Shown piece after piece: positions 54,910 to 63,042 of a stretch of DNA of 64,000 nt (within the stretch, counting starts at the first letter, position 1; every line of letters starts with the position of its first letter). The notes under the pieces are model-generated. The model was given only the letters and a program-made list of their open reading frames with translations, was not told the origin of the DNA and searched no databases. Source of the DNA: JAPPLB01 sp965206655. Lineage in GTDB: Bacteria; Acidobacteriota; Terriglobia; Bryobacterales; UBA6623. The stretch covers positions 372,001 to 436,000 of the forward strand of contig CBDBKC010000038.1 in NCBI GenBank assembly GCA_965206655.1, in the 5' to 3' direction. Both the position numbers and the translations under genes were made by a program.

Positions 54910-56367
54910 TCAGTTCCTCTTCCTCGGATCGGTGGTCTGTCGAAACTCTCCGTCCCTGTTGGCGTCAACGAACTCGACGATCACCCGCTTGCCGATCCCT
55001 TCGAGTTCGTTGTACATCCACTGTTGGAACGGTGGACCGCCTGCGCGCCCCGAGGGATGCGCCTCGATCTCGTCAGGCGGACCGTAAAGGATGTAGATCC
55101 GCCCTCGATCGGTCTTCCAGCCGGCCGCGTTCGGCGAACCGAACCGTTCTGAAGCGGACGCAATCCGCCGGTAGTGCTCTTCGCGGAACTCGTTCTTCGG
55201 ACTGCCGGGCGTCGGGTCGCGCCGTTGCCAGAACTGTTCCACGAAGTGTTCGCGTTCCGCGTCCGTATTCAACCGCAGGAACGCCTCACGCTCCTGCGCG
55301 TCGATGACGTAGACCACGTCTTCGTCGACCCATTTCATGTGCGGATACGCATCCTCCTTCGGATTCTGCGGCGCAGCCACGCTTTGCCATGCCACCAGCA
55401 CGGCCAGGGCCGCCCACAGCAACGGAGCGCCGGCCGAGCCGGCGGCCGGCCGCTTCGGGTACAACAGACGATGAATTCGTGTCATGAGTTTTCCTCCCGT
55501 TGCCGCGACACCAGCGGCTGTATGCCAATGACTACCCGTTCCCCAACGACTCTGCTCCAGCGCGGTCAGCGCGAGCGCGTACTCGTATGCCCCACCGCTC
55601 GAACTGACGGTCACCGCCAAGTCGTCGCAGCAGTGTTCCCGCTCGGCACGGACGACTCCAGAGATCCACCAGACCGCCGGATGATAGAAGAGTAGTCCTT
55701 CTGTCACCGTCTGCAACAGATTCACCAGGTAATCATGTCGGCGGATATGCGCCAGTTCGTGCAAGAGAATCAGCTCAATGTGTTCCGGCGGCATTGAACT
55801 CAGCAGGCCGGCCGGGACAAGAATGACCGGCCGTAGATAGCCGACCACAACAGGCACCTCGGCCAAGCCTGATTCCAGAAGTTGGACCGGCCGGTAAACG
55901 CGCATTCGCGCCGCCAGTTCCCCGAGGGTGAAACGCCACCGCTTGGAGACTTCGCACACACAGCGAAGGCGCAGCCGCCGAGCGGCCATCCACCCGGCCG
56001 TTGCTCGTAGTTGGAACAGAACAACACCGGTGATCCACAAGGGCGTCAGCCAGGCGAGCAAATCGCCGGCACGCGGGCTCGTCCCCGCCGACGCCGCAGG
56101 CGCCACGCTCAGCGGCTTAACCGGAGTGGCAAGTTCTCCTGCGCCGCGCGCTATTCCGTCCTCTGGAAGGAAGGTCCAGAAAGTGAATATGAAGCAACAA
56201 AGGATCGCTGCCAACGCGACGCAGCCGGCAACATAGCGCGCCCGCGAAGTGCGAAAGACGGCGAGAAGGCCCGCTGCGATCGCGCCTTGCCAGAGCGAAT
56301 GGAAAAGTGCCCACCCCAGAGCCTCGCTGAGTGGCAGTCTTACAAGTGCTTCGATCATGGCGCTCAT
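54910..56367 (-). CDS. M56 (BlaR1-like) metallopeptidase fused to a GWxTD domain
   Basis: A 485-residue protein. Three or four N-terminal helices (LGWALFHSLWQGAIAAGLLA and others), a zinc peptidase site HELAHIRRHDYLVN with a downstream Glu in AEREHCCDD, then a helix near residue 310 and an extracytoplasmic GWxTD domain (HFVEQFWQRRDPTPGSPKNE, then GWKTDRGRIYILYGPPDEIE). BlaR1 relatives sense wall-active signals and cut the BlaI-type repressor. It follows BlaI with a 4-bp overlap. The beta-lactam-binding domain of BlaR1 is absent, so the sensor differs. Confidence 0.87.
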   Translation of the reverse strand: MSAMIEALVRLPLSEALGWALFHSLWQGAIAAGLLAVFRTSRARYVAGCVALAAILCCFIFTFWTFLPEDGIARGAGELATPVKPLSVAPAASAGTSPRAGDLLAWLTPLWITGVVLFQLRATAGWMAARRLRLRCVCEVSKRWRFTLGELAARMRVYRPVQLLESGLAEVPVVVGYLRPVILVPAGLLSSMPPEHIELILLHELAHIRRHDYLVNLLQTVTEGLLFYHPAVWWISGVVRAEREHCCDDLAVTVSSSGGAYEYALALTALEQSRWGTGSHWHTAAGVAATGGKLMTRIHRLLYPKRPAAGSAGAPLLWAALAVLVAWQSVAAPQNPKEDAYPHMKWVDEDVVYVIDAQEREAFLRLNTDAEREHFVEQFWQRRDPTPGSPKNEFREEHYRRIASASERFGSPNAAGWKTDRGRIYILYGPPDEIEAHPSGRAGGPPFQQWMYNELEGIGKRVIVEFVDANRDGEFRQTTDPRKRN

Positions 56368-56750
56368 TTCAGCCCCTTCTCGTACTCATCGAGCACGCGC
56401 CGCAATTCGGCCAACTCACCCTTGGAGGTTTTCTGCGCCGACAGCGCGCCCATCACGAGGCTTCCGGTGGATCCTTCGAAGGCGCGTCGTAGCAGGTCGC
56501 CCGCGAGTTGCCGCTGCGTCCAGTTGCGCGGGCGTGCTGCCCGATAGACGTGAGACCGTTGCGACTCATCACGGCGCGCCAGCCCCTTGTCGGACATCAC
56601 CTGCAACTGCTTGAGGACGGTGGTGTACTGCGTGGGCTTGCGGCCGGCGATCACGTCATGAACGTCGCGTACCGTACTGGGGCCCCGGCTCCACAACACG
56701 CATAGAATCTCAAGCTCAGCGTCGGTCGGCTTTGGCAGACTAGTTCGCAT
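56364..56750 (-). CDS. BlaI/MecI/CopY-family transcriptional repressor
   Basis: A 128-residue winged-helix repressor (LPKPTDAELEILCVLWSRGP, TQYTTVLKQLQVMSDKGLAR, HVYRAA). It represses the operon through a perfect palindrome inside its own promoter (see 56759-56787). The partner peptidase would cleave it when a signal is sensed. There is no ribosome site before the ATG at 56750, fitting a leaderless start. Confidence 0.9.
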   Translation of the reverse strand: MRTSLPKPTDAELEILCVLWSRGPSTVRDVHDVIAGRKPTQYTTVLKQLQVMSDKGLARRDESQRSHVYRAARPRNWTQRQLAGDLLRRAFEGSTGSLVMGALSAQKTSKGELAELRRVLDEYEKGLK

Positions 56751-56758
56751 GTACGACG

Positions 56759-56787
56759 ATCATACTACGATAATCGTAGTATGTCAA
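56759..56787 (-). promoter_or_regulatory. blaI promoter with overlapping perfect operator palindrome
   Basis: On the minus strand: TTGACA (56787-56782), a 17-bp spacer and TATGAT (56764-56759). The blaI ATG is 8 bases after the -10 box, so the transcript would be leaderless or nearly so. The operator is a perfect inverted repeat, CATACTACGA/TCGTAGTATG, with a 3-bp centre (56761-56783). It covers the spacer and overlaps both boxes, so repressor binding would exclude RNA polymerase. Confidence 0.8.
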
Positions 56788-56866
56788 GAGTATTCTTGAG
56801 AAGACGTCTTGCGGCTGATGGGCCTACCCGATCGAGGCTCTCGCGCTCACTTCCGCGGAGGGGGAA

Positions 56867-56906
56867 CCGAGGAAGTGGGCCAGCACGCCGGAGGCCACTT
56901 CCTCGG
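56867..56906. repeat. Perfect 12-bp inverted repeat
   Basis: CCGAGGAAGTGG and CCACTTCCTCGG around a 16-nt loop, in the gap between blaI and the TIGR03437 gene end. It may end transcription of the TIGR03437 gene; no T-run. The short segment GGGGGAACCGAGGAA within it also occurs at 52503 and, with one change, at 60722. Confidence 0.5.
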
Positions 56907-58343
56907 ACCGGATATGTCGGAAGTAGCCGAGGCCCCGGATCACACGTGGGAACCCGATATCCCAACAGGTATCCCGCAGACAGGCGTTATGTGGTTTGTT
57001 TGGAAATACTTACGGCTGTGCCGCACGGACGGCGATCGTCACATCGTCGCGGCTGCGGATCTTGGTGCCGTCCGCGCATTCCACCTCAATCACAATCGGC
57101 ACTGCGTCCCCCGGCGTGACCCCGTCGGGAATCACAGCGTTGATCTGGTTAAGACCGACGTTGGTCGGTTGGAGCACCGCCGCGAGTACCTGCGCTTCCA
57201 CCCCTCCGACGAATACCCGGACAGTCTTGTCTGTGAACGGAACCGTTCCGGAAGGTGGGATGTCACCGGTCGCCGGGAGCGGGCTGACCGGCCCGAGCCC
57301 GTTGCACCAAATCGTAACCACGCCCCCGATCGCCGCCGCCTGCCCTTCCACAGGATCGACCGAGCCGGGCGCCTGTGCCCAGGAACGGGCGATCACGTCG
57401 TCTTCCTCGCTCAGCTTGAAGTTGGTAACAATCGCCTGCGTCGTAAGTGCCGGGAACATGTAGATCCCAGGAGACGCCAAACCGGCGTCGACCTCGAACG
57501 GTTCGCTCCAGACTTCGCCGCTGCCGTCTTCCCAGTGAACCTTGATTTCCAGCTTGCCGCTACTGACATCCACGTCCCAAGGCACCTGGACATTCGATTG
57601 ATCAAAGGGGCCGTCGAACACGCCGAACACGGCTCCCGGAATGTCGTTGAAGGTCACGGAAAAGCCGCTCAGATTCTCGCTGAGTGGAATGGAGTCATCT
57701 ACCGCCGTCATATCCACGAAGTCGCCAAAAACAGAAACAAACGACCCAGGAGAGATCAGCGCCTGACCGCCGGCCGCGTCGAGAACCCCCGTGATCTGAT
57801 GCTCACCCACTTCGAAGGGCAAGCCTACCTGAGGGCTTGTAAACACATCGTCCCCATCCTCAATCACCAACTCGACGCGGTAGGAATAGTCGGGACCGAT
57901 CGGTCGCGGCAGGTCTTCTGGCAGCCGGAAGGCGACTGAGTAGAGGCCCACGCTAAAGCCTGCAAGCCCTGCGGCGAGAACCTCAGCCTCCCGGACGGCC
58001 TTTTCGGCGCCATGTATCAGAACTCTGAGTGGAACAATGACTTGGCCGGACCCCACACTCCCTGCCGGTACGAACGGGTCTGTCGGCCCTAGACCCACCG
58101 TAAAGCCGTTGATGATGTCTCCGGGCGCCGCGCGGTCCTCGGAAGAGACCAAGGTGCCTGCAGTGAGGTTTGAGAACGCTCCGATTTCGACCCCACTTAC
58201 ATCAGACAGCGTGAAAAACGCAGGTGAAAAACGCTGAAGCTCAACCGTGACGGCCTCCGAGCGCCTACCGTCTACATCAATAATGATCTCTACCGACCTA
58301 GGCAGCTCCCCTTTGCCTGCCGGCTCACCGAATGGGAATTGAA

Positions 58344-60009
58344 CCCGGATTCCCACTTTAGTTTCGATTCTGCTAACCATCGGGTGGCCTCGGACGCCTT
58401 TATTTATGCGGGTTGGAAAGCACTCAAGGCGCTGAGGAGATCAACACCCAATGGGTGAAAAAGAAAACAAACCGTTCCAGCTAAGCTTCAACGGCTTATT
58501 GAAAGTCGATTTCCAAGGATCGCGTGTCACTTCCGACGGCGGGCTGATCCTGGTCCGCGAGCTGGACGAGCGACTCGGACTCGGGAAGCTGATCGACGAA
58601 CACCTCAGTGACCCACGGCAAGGCTTGAACAAGAAGTTCCCGCTGGCCGATCTGCTGCGGCAGTCAGTCTACTCTCGGCTGGCAGGCTACGAGGACCTCA
58701 ATGACGCCGTCCGAGTGTCGGCTGACCCGACGTTTCGCTTGATCGGCTCGAAGAGGAACTGGGATCGCGGCGGGGCACTGACCTCGCGACTGCAGAGCTT
58801 CGAGACGGAGATGCTGGCGAGCGAGGAGAACTTGCTGGGGCTGATGGCTGTGAACCGCGAGCTGGTGGCGCAAGCCGAGACGCAAGACGACTCCGAGCGC
58901 GTCGTGCTCGACATGGATTCGACCGAAAGCCCTGTCCACGGCCAGCAAGAGGGCAGCGCCTACAACGGCCATTTCGAGTCGGTCTGCTACCACCCGCTGT
59001 TGTTGTTCAACCAGCATGGGGATTGCCTGGCGGCGAAGCTGCGTCCAGGCAACGTGCACAGCGCTGAGGACTGGAAGGAGTTGCTGCTGCCCGAGATCAA
59101 GCGCCAACAGGCTGTGGGCAAACAGGTCACCTTCCGGGGCGATGCGGCCTTTGCCAAGCCGGAGATTTATGAGTTTTCGGAGGAACGCGGAGTGCAGTAC
59201 GCCATTCGCATTCCGGCCAACAAGAGCTTGGAATTGGCGATCGAAGACATCTTGTTTCGCCCGCCGGGCAGGCCGGGTCGCAAGCCCTTGGTGCGCTACA
59301 AGAGCTTCCGCTATCAGGCGGAGAGTTGGTCCAAGCCGCGACGCATCGTGGCCAAGGTCGAGCATCATCTCGGTGAGCTGTTCCCGCGGGTCGGATTTAT
59401 CGTGACCAACATGAGCTTGCCAAGCCGGTCGGTGGTGCGCTTCTACAACAAGCGCGGCACGGCCGAGCAATGGATTAAAGAAGGCAAACAGGCCACGCAC
59501 TGGACGCGGCTTTCGTGCCATCGCTTTCGGGCCAACGAAGTGCGACTGCAACTCAGCGTGCTGGCCTACAACCTGGGCAACTTGTGGCGGCGGCTCGGAC
59601 TGCCGAACAGGATCAAGAGTTGGTCGCTCACGAGCTTGCAGCAGCGGCTGATGAAGACCGGCGGCCGGCTGGTCAAGCACGCGCGCTACTACTGGTTGCT
59701 GCTGGCCGAGGGGCATCTGAACCGGCGGCTGTTCGGTGACATGCTGCACAGGATCTGGGCGCTGCCGCTGCCGAGCGGGTAGCGTTACCTGGACGAGGAT
59801 CAACAGTTTTTAGCTCCGAAAAGGCTTCGCAGGGAGCAGTGTCGGCCGGTGTGCCGTTCAGCCCGCTCCATCAACGTCTGTGAGCGGACGGACGGGCTTT
59901 GGGGCCTGCCGCCGGAGGTGATGTGCAGGGTTCAGCGCGGAAAGACGTGGTCTTCGGGGCAGCGCGGGTGTATACTTTCACCGTGCCAGGGCCAAAATGG
60001 AAATCCTGG
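58344..60009 (+). mobile_element. IS1380-type element, copy 2 (1666 bp)
   Basis: Same imperfect inverted ends as copy 1 (CCCGGATTCCCACTTTAG and CCAGGATTTCCATTTTGG read inwards). Target duplication TTGAA at 58339-58343 and 60010-60014. The transposase gene is intact, so this is probably the active or more recent copy. Confidence 0.95.
58451..59782 (+). CDS. IS1380-family transposase
   Basis: A 443-residue DDE transposase starting MGEKENKPFQLSFNGLLKVD, with GAGGAG upstream. The first Asp is in VVLDMDSTESPVHG, the second in FRGDAAFAKPEI and the Glu in RGTAEQWIKEGKQATHWTRL, in family order. The frame has none of the two breaks of copy 1. Its long antisense frame is a shadow. Confidence 0.93.
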   Translation: MGEKENKPFQLSFNGLLKVDFQGSRVTSDGGLILVRELDERLGLGKLIDEHLSDPRQGLNKKFPLADLLRQSVYSRLAGYEDLNDAVRVSADPTFRLIGSKRNWDRGGALTSRLQSFETEMLASEENLLGLMAVNRELVAQAETQDDSERVVLDMDSTESPVHGQQEGSAYNGHFESVCYHPLLLFNQHGDCLAAKLRPGNVHSAEDWKELLLPEIKRQQAVGKQVTFRGDAAFAKPEIYEFSEERGVQYAIRIPANKSLELAIEDILFRPPGRPGRKPLVRYKSFRYQAESWSKPRRIVAKVEHHLGELFPRVGFIVTNMSLPSRSVVRFYNKRGTAEQWIKEGKQATHWTRLSCHRFRANEVRLQLSVLAYNLGNLWRRLGLPNRIKSWSLTSLQQRLMKTGGRLVKHARYYWLLLAEGHLNRRLFGDMLHRIWALPLPSG

Positions 60010-60424
60010 TTGAAAAGTAATGTCGGCGGCGCTGTTAGAAACGAGCGGGGCTGCTACACCATCGATCAATACCATCGCGTTACAGGGTGGCAGCACAGTA
60101 GGCAGTGGCGGCGTGTCGAAACAATTCTCCGGCGATGCGGAGAGGTTTTCACCGAAGACTTGTGCAAGCACACCAGGGGAGAGCTCGGGCCCAAGGGATG
60201 CTCCGTTGACCGTTGGGCCAATCACGGGTGTCTGTGCCGGCAAGATCTGGCTGACGGTGAGCAGAAGCGTGATTGATAGATATCGACATTTCATGGTGTT
60301 GCCTCCTGTCCTGCTGCCCTGCCTTCGTCCCAGAGCGAAGAGCGACACTGGAGCCTGAAAGTGCCCTGCCAGTTGTTTCGCTTCGTGTTTCATCTTGTTC
60401 CCCTCTTTCGGGGCACCAGCGCGC

Positions 60425-60520
60425 TCAGGGCTTGGTGTCCTCAGCCCTGCAGACAACACCCATGCCGCCTTCACCGAGCTTCTCGGTGATCTTGTAGTGC
60501 GAGATGGTCTGGCCGATCAC
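60425..60520 (-). pseudogene. Remnant of a Ser/Thr protein kinase N-terminus
   Basis: GTG at 60520 begins IGQTISHYKITEKLGEGGMG followed by VVCRAEDTKP and a stop at 60425. This is the exact start of the Acidobacteria kinase family (glycine loop GEGGMGVV); the rest of the kinase is absent. A 32-codon relic. Confidence 0.75.
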
Positions 60521-60744
60521 GTCGGTCCGATTCTACCTCGAAAACTTAGGTGGCGCGAACAACCGATCCATCCAACAGTCTGGCCGGAGGCCGTCCCAAG
60601 GCCCTGAGACGGCTTCGATTCCAAGCAGTGGCCCACTTCACTCTGGTTTCCCGCAGGCGGTTGCTGGTTGTAACGATTGTTCACCGACAGGAATCAAGTT
60701 TAGCCGGTTCACTTCCGACTTGGGGGAATCGAGGAAATAGGATG

Positions 60745-61062
60745 CCGCCGCCAACACACGGGTCGCAAAGACCATGGGGCGGACAGATCAGCGATGCCGT
60801 GTCGATCAACGAGCGCTCTTCTTCAGCTAAAGATTGCGCCGTCCGCGGTCATTGGGAAAGCGATCTGACTAGCGGATCGAAGAAAACCTACATTGCGACT
60901 CTGGCTGAGCGGCACGGACGCTACGTGATGCTGGTGAAGGCGGGGCAAGCAAACCGAAACGGTCATCAATGCGCTGATCAAACACACCAGGACATTACCG
61001 ACCGCACTCTACATGTCGCTGATCTGGGACCGGGGTCTCGAGGGTTGGGGCCGCACTTTCGG
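60745..61062 (+). pseudogene. IS30-family transposase remnant
   Basis: QISDAVSINERSSSAKDCAV, then RGHWESDLTSGSKKTYIATL and AERHGRYVMLVK match the DDE core start of IS30 transposases. After an extra G near 60945 the frame shifts, and TETVINALIKHTRTLPTALY then MSLIWDRG continues in another frame. Both ends are missing. Confidence 0.75.
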
Positions 61063-61091
61063 TTGACATGCAAATCCATGTAATCTACAAT
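61063..61091 (+). promoter_or_regulatory. padR promoter, leaderless layout
   Basis: TTGACA at 61063-61068, a 17-bp spacer, and TACAAT at 61086-61091. The PadR ATG is 9 bases further on, leaving at most a few leader bases. A small TGTA-3-TACA dyad lies between 61079 and 61089 and is a possible operator. Confidence 0.65.
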
Positions 61092-61100
61092 GCAGGTATT

Positions 61101-61445
61101 ATGTCCCGCACGCACAATCTGGGAGAGTTCGAACAGATGGTGCTTCTTTCTATTCTTCGTCTGGGCGAGACTGCGTACGGCGTTCGTGTCCGAGCCGAGA
61201 TCGCCGAGCACACCGGGCGTAGCGTCGCGCCGGGCGCCCTGTATACGACATTTGACCGCTTAGAGGACAAAGGGTTCGTGACCTCCCGTGTCGGAGATCC
61301 GACTCCGGAGCGGGGAGGCCGGGCCAAGCGGTACTACAAGGTGAGTGCGTCGGGCCTGAGGGCGCTCAAGAGGGCGCAGAATGCGTACCAGAGCCTGCTC
61401 AAGGGTCTGGAGATTTTGGAGATCCCAGGAGGCCCCAATGGCTAA
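61101..61445 (+). CDS. PadR-family transcriptional regulator
   Basis: A 114-residue winged-helix protein (FEQMVLLSILRLGETAYGVR, VAPGALYTTFDRLEDKGFVT, GGRAKRYYKVSASGLRALKR). The start at 61101 is preferred over an upstream one because of the promoter. The next gene overlaps its end by 8 bp, the usual pair of PadR and a small membrane protein in Acidobacteria. Confidence 0.9.
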   Translation: MSRTHNLGEFEQMVLLSILRLGETAYGVRVRAEIAEHTGRSVAPGALYTTFDRLEDKGFVTSRVGDPTPERGGRAKRYYKVSASGLRALKRAQNAYQSLLKGLEILEIPGGPNG

Positions 61446-61983
61446 TTCGTCGCTGTCTTTCACGTTGCTTACCTTGTTTACGTCCCCTGAACGCGCGGTA
61501 TCGATCCAGGGCGACCTGACCGAGGAAGCTGGGACCCGTGGACGGATCTGGTTCTGGTCCCAGGTGATTCGGACGGTCGGCGCGCTGTGGTGGAACGGGT
61601 TCACGCAGTCCCCGTTTGCCATTCTTGGGTTGACCCTTTCCGGTGGCGCGACGTGGTTGTTGATTACGCTTGTCCTGGTTGCGGTCCAGTTCGTTTTTTC
61701 GTCTCTCGGAGCACCCCTACCTATATCAGGCCGGTCGGTCCTTCTTCTTGGCGGCTTGCTGACCGGAATCATTCTGGGACGGGCAGCCCCTGTCCGGGGC
61801 ATGTACGCCTCCGTCGCTCTTGCATTCGCGTCAGTCCCCGCTCTGGGAGTCATTCTCTTTCCCATACCTTATGGGGGAATCGGCGATCTTCGGCCGCTTT
61901 TCTTGGCTTTGGCGGTGGCGCTCCTGCTAGTGGGTAGCGCACTCTCGCGGCGAAGGGTGGCAGGGACTGGTGAAGCTGGTTGA
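61438..61983 (+). CDS. Small membrane protein in the PadR operon
   Basis: 181 residues starting MANSSLSFTLLTLFTSPERA. The N-terminal block (ERAVSIQGDLTEEAGTRGRI, WFWSQVIRTVGALWW) resembles the N-terminal domain of acidobacterial PadR-linked permeases. Three or four hydrophobic helices follow (LILLGGLLTGIILG-type). Its last codons lie inside a 23-bp repeat shared with 38775-38797. Function unknown. Confidence 0.7.
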   Translation: MANSSLSFTLLTLFTSPERAVSIQGDLTEEAGTRGRIWFWSQVIRTVGALWWNGFTQSPFAILGLTLSGGATWLLITLVLVAVQFVFSSLGAPLPISGRSVLLLGGLLTGIILGRAAPVRGMYASVALAFASVPALGVILFPIPYGGIGDLRPLFLALAVALLLVGSALSRRRVAGTGEAG

Positions 61984-62145
61984 GCCGTTTGTCCGTTGAC
62001 CTGTTAAGCCGGAATCGGATTCCGGCGGGCTGGGCGGAGTTCGTTTGGAGCTGCTTGGGTGACGGCACGAGGGGTTATGGTGCCGTCTAACCTCTCTAGC
62101 CCGTCCCTCTAGCCCTCGGCACCATGAATTTGACAGAATCCGGAC

Positions 62146-62904
62146 ATGGTGATTACCGCGCGTGCTTCGGAGCTTGGCGAGATTGCGCCCTTGCGGGAAC
62201 ACTATCGGGAGGAGATGAACTGCCAGATCATCCACGATTCCATCCACGGGCGTGCCGGGTGGACGCGGGAGTTCGCGCTGGAGCTTGGTGGTGCGCTGAT
62301 TGGCTACGGTTCGGTTGCCGTTGGCGGCCCGTGGCGCGATGCGCCGGCGCTGTATGAGTTCTTCGTTGAACGCGAGTACAGGATGCGAATGTTCGAGCTA
62401 TTCGCGAGCCTGTTGGCGGTGTGCGAGGCGAAGGTCATCGAAACGCAGAGCAACGCACGAATGCTGCCAGTGATGCTTCACGTGTTCACACGCAACATAC
62501 GGACCGAGTCGATCTTGTTCGAGGACGGCTTTCAAACTTCGCACAGCCCGGAGGGGGCGGGCTTTCGCGCAGTGGACGCGGCGGACGCGGAGGCCCTTCG
62601 CCAATACGAGTTGGATGAGAGCGCCGGCTGGGTGGCGACTATGAATGGTGAGATCGCCGGCGCAGGCGGCGTCCTCTACCACTACAACCGGCCGTACGGC
62701 GATGTCTACATGAAGGTCGCCGAGCCGTTCCGGCGGCGAGGGCTCGGGGCGTATCTGGTACAGGAGTTGAAGGCAGTGTGTCGAGCGGGGGGCAGCGTGG
62801 CCGCTGCGCGGTGTAACGGGGATAATGTACCAAGCCGAAGGACACTGCAGAAGGCAGGCTTTGTCCCCTGTGGGAACCTTATCGTTGGTGACCTGCATGG
62901 TTAG
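62146..62904 (+). CDS. GNAT-family N-acetyltransferase, two-domain
   Basis: 252 residues. The C-terminal GNAT domain has the acetyl-CoA loop VAEPFRRRGLGAYLVQELKA (RRxGxG/A) and the later NVPSRRTLQKAGFVPCG. The N-terminal half is a second, degenerate GNAT-like domain (EIAPLREHYREEMNCQIIHD). Substrate unknown. Confidence 0.85.
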   Translation: MVITARASELGEIAPLREHYREEMNCQIIHDSIHGRAGWTREFALELGGALIGYGSVAVGGPWRDAPALYEFFVEREYRMRMFELFASLLAVCEAKVIETQSNARMLPVMLHVFTRNIRTESILFEDGFQTSHSPEGAGFRAVDAADAEALRQYELDESAGWVATMNGEIAGAGGVLYHYNRPYGDVYMKVAEPFRRRGLGAYLVQELKAVCRAGGSVAAARCNGDNVPSRRTLQKAGFVPCGNLIVGDLHG

Positions 62905-63042
62905 GCGAGTGGGTTGACTGGCTGAGGGGGGATCGCCGCCGGCATCACCTGGACCCACTCGTCGTCAGGCCACGCTTTGTTCTTTAGCCGAAGGTGGGGT
63001 ATCCACTTGACTCAGGTGACCCCAACATCTTGTGTTTGGGGT

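Larger units (their letters stand above)
57010..60294 (-). pseudogene. TIGR03437-type (Solibacter paralogous) secreted protein, split by an IS1380-type element
   Basis: The 5' part (60294-60010) starts MKCRYLSITLLLTVSQILPA with AGGAGG upstream, then PVIGPTVNGASLGPELSPGV. The 3' part resumes after the IS (58344-60009) and runs to 57010. Removing the IS and one TTGAA copy rejoins the frame as ADITFQFPFGEPAGKGELPR, a typical segment of this family. The 3' part has at least three repeat-like copies (VLAQVFGEN at the start, SPGSFVSVFGDFVD and GGVEAQVLAAVLQPTNVGLN). Total about 537 residues. Function unknown; probably surface-exposed. Confidence 0.9.

Noticed and set aside
58664..59803. A 379-residue antisense frame over the IS1380 transposase
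   Set aside because: The same frame appears at 29580-30660 against copy 1; it is the antisense of a conserved transposase gene.
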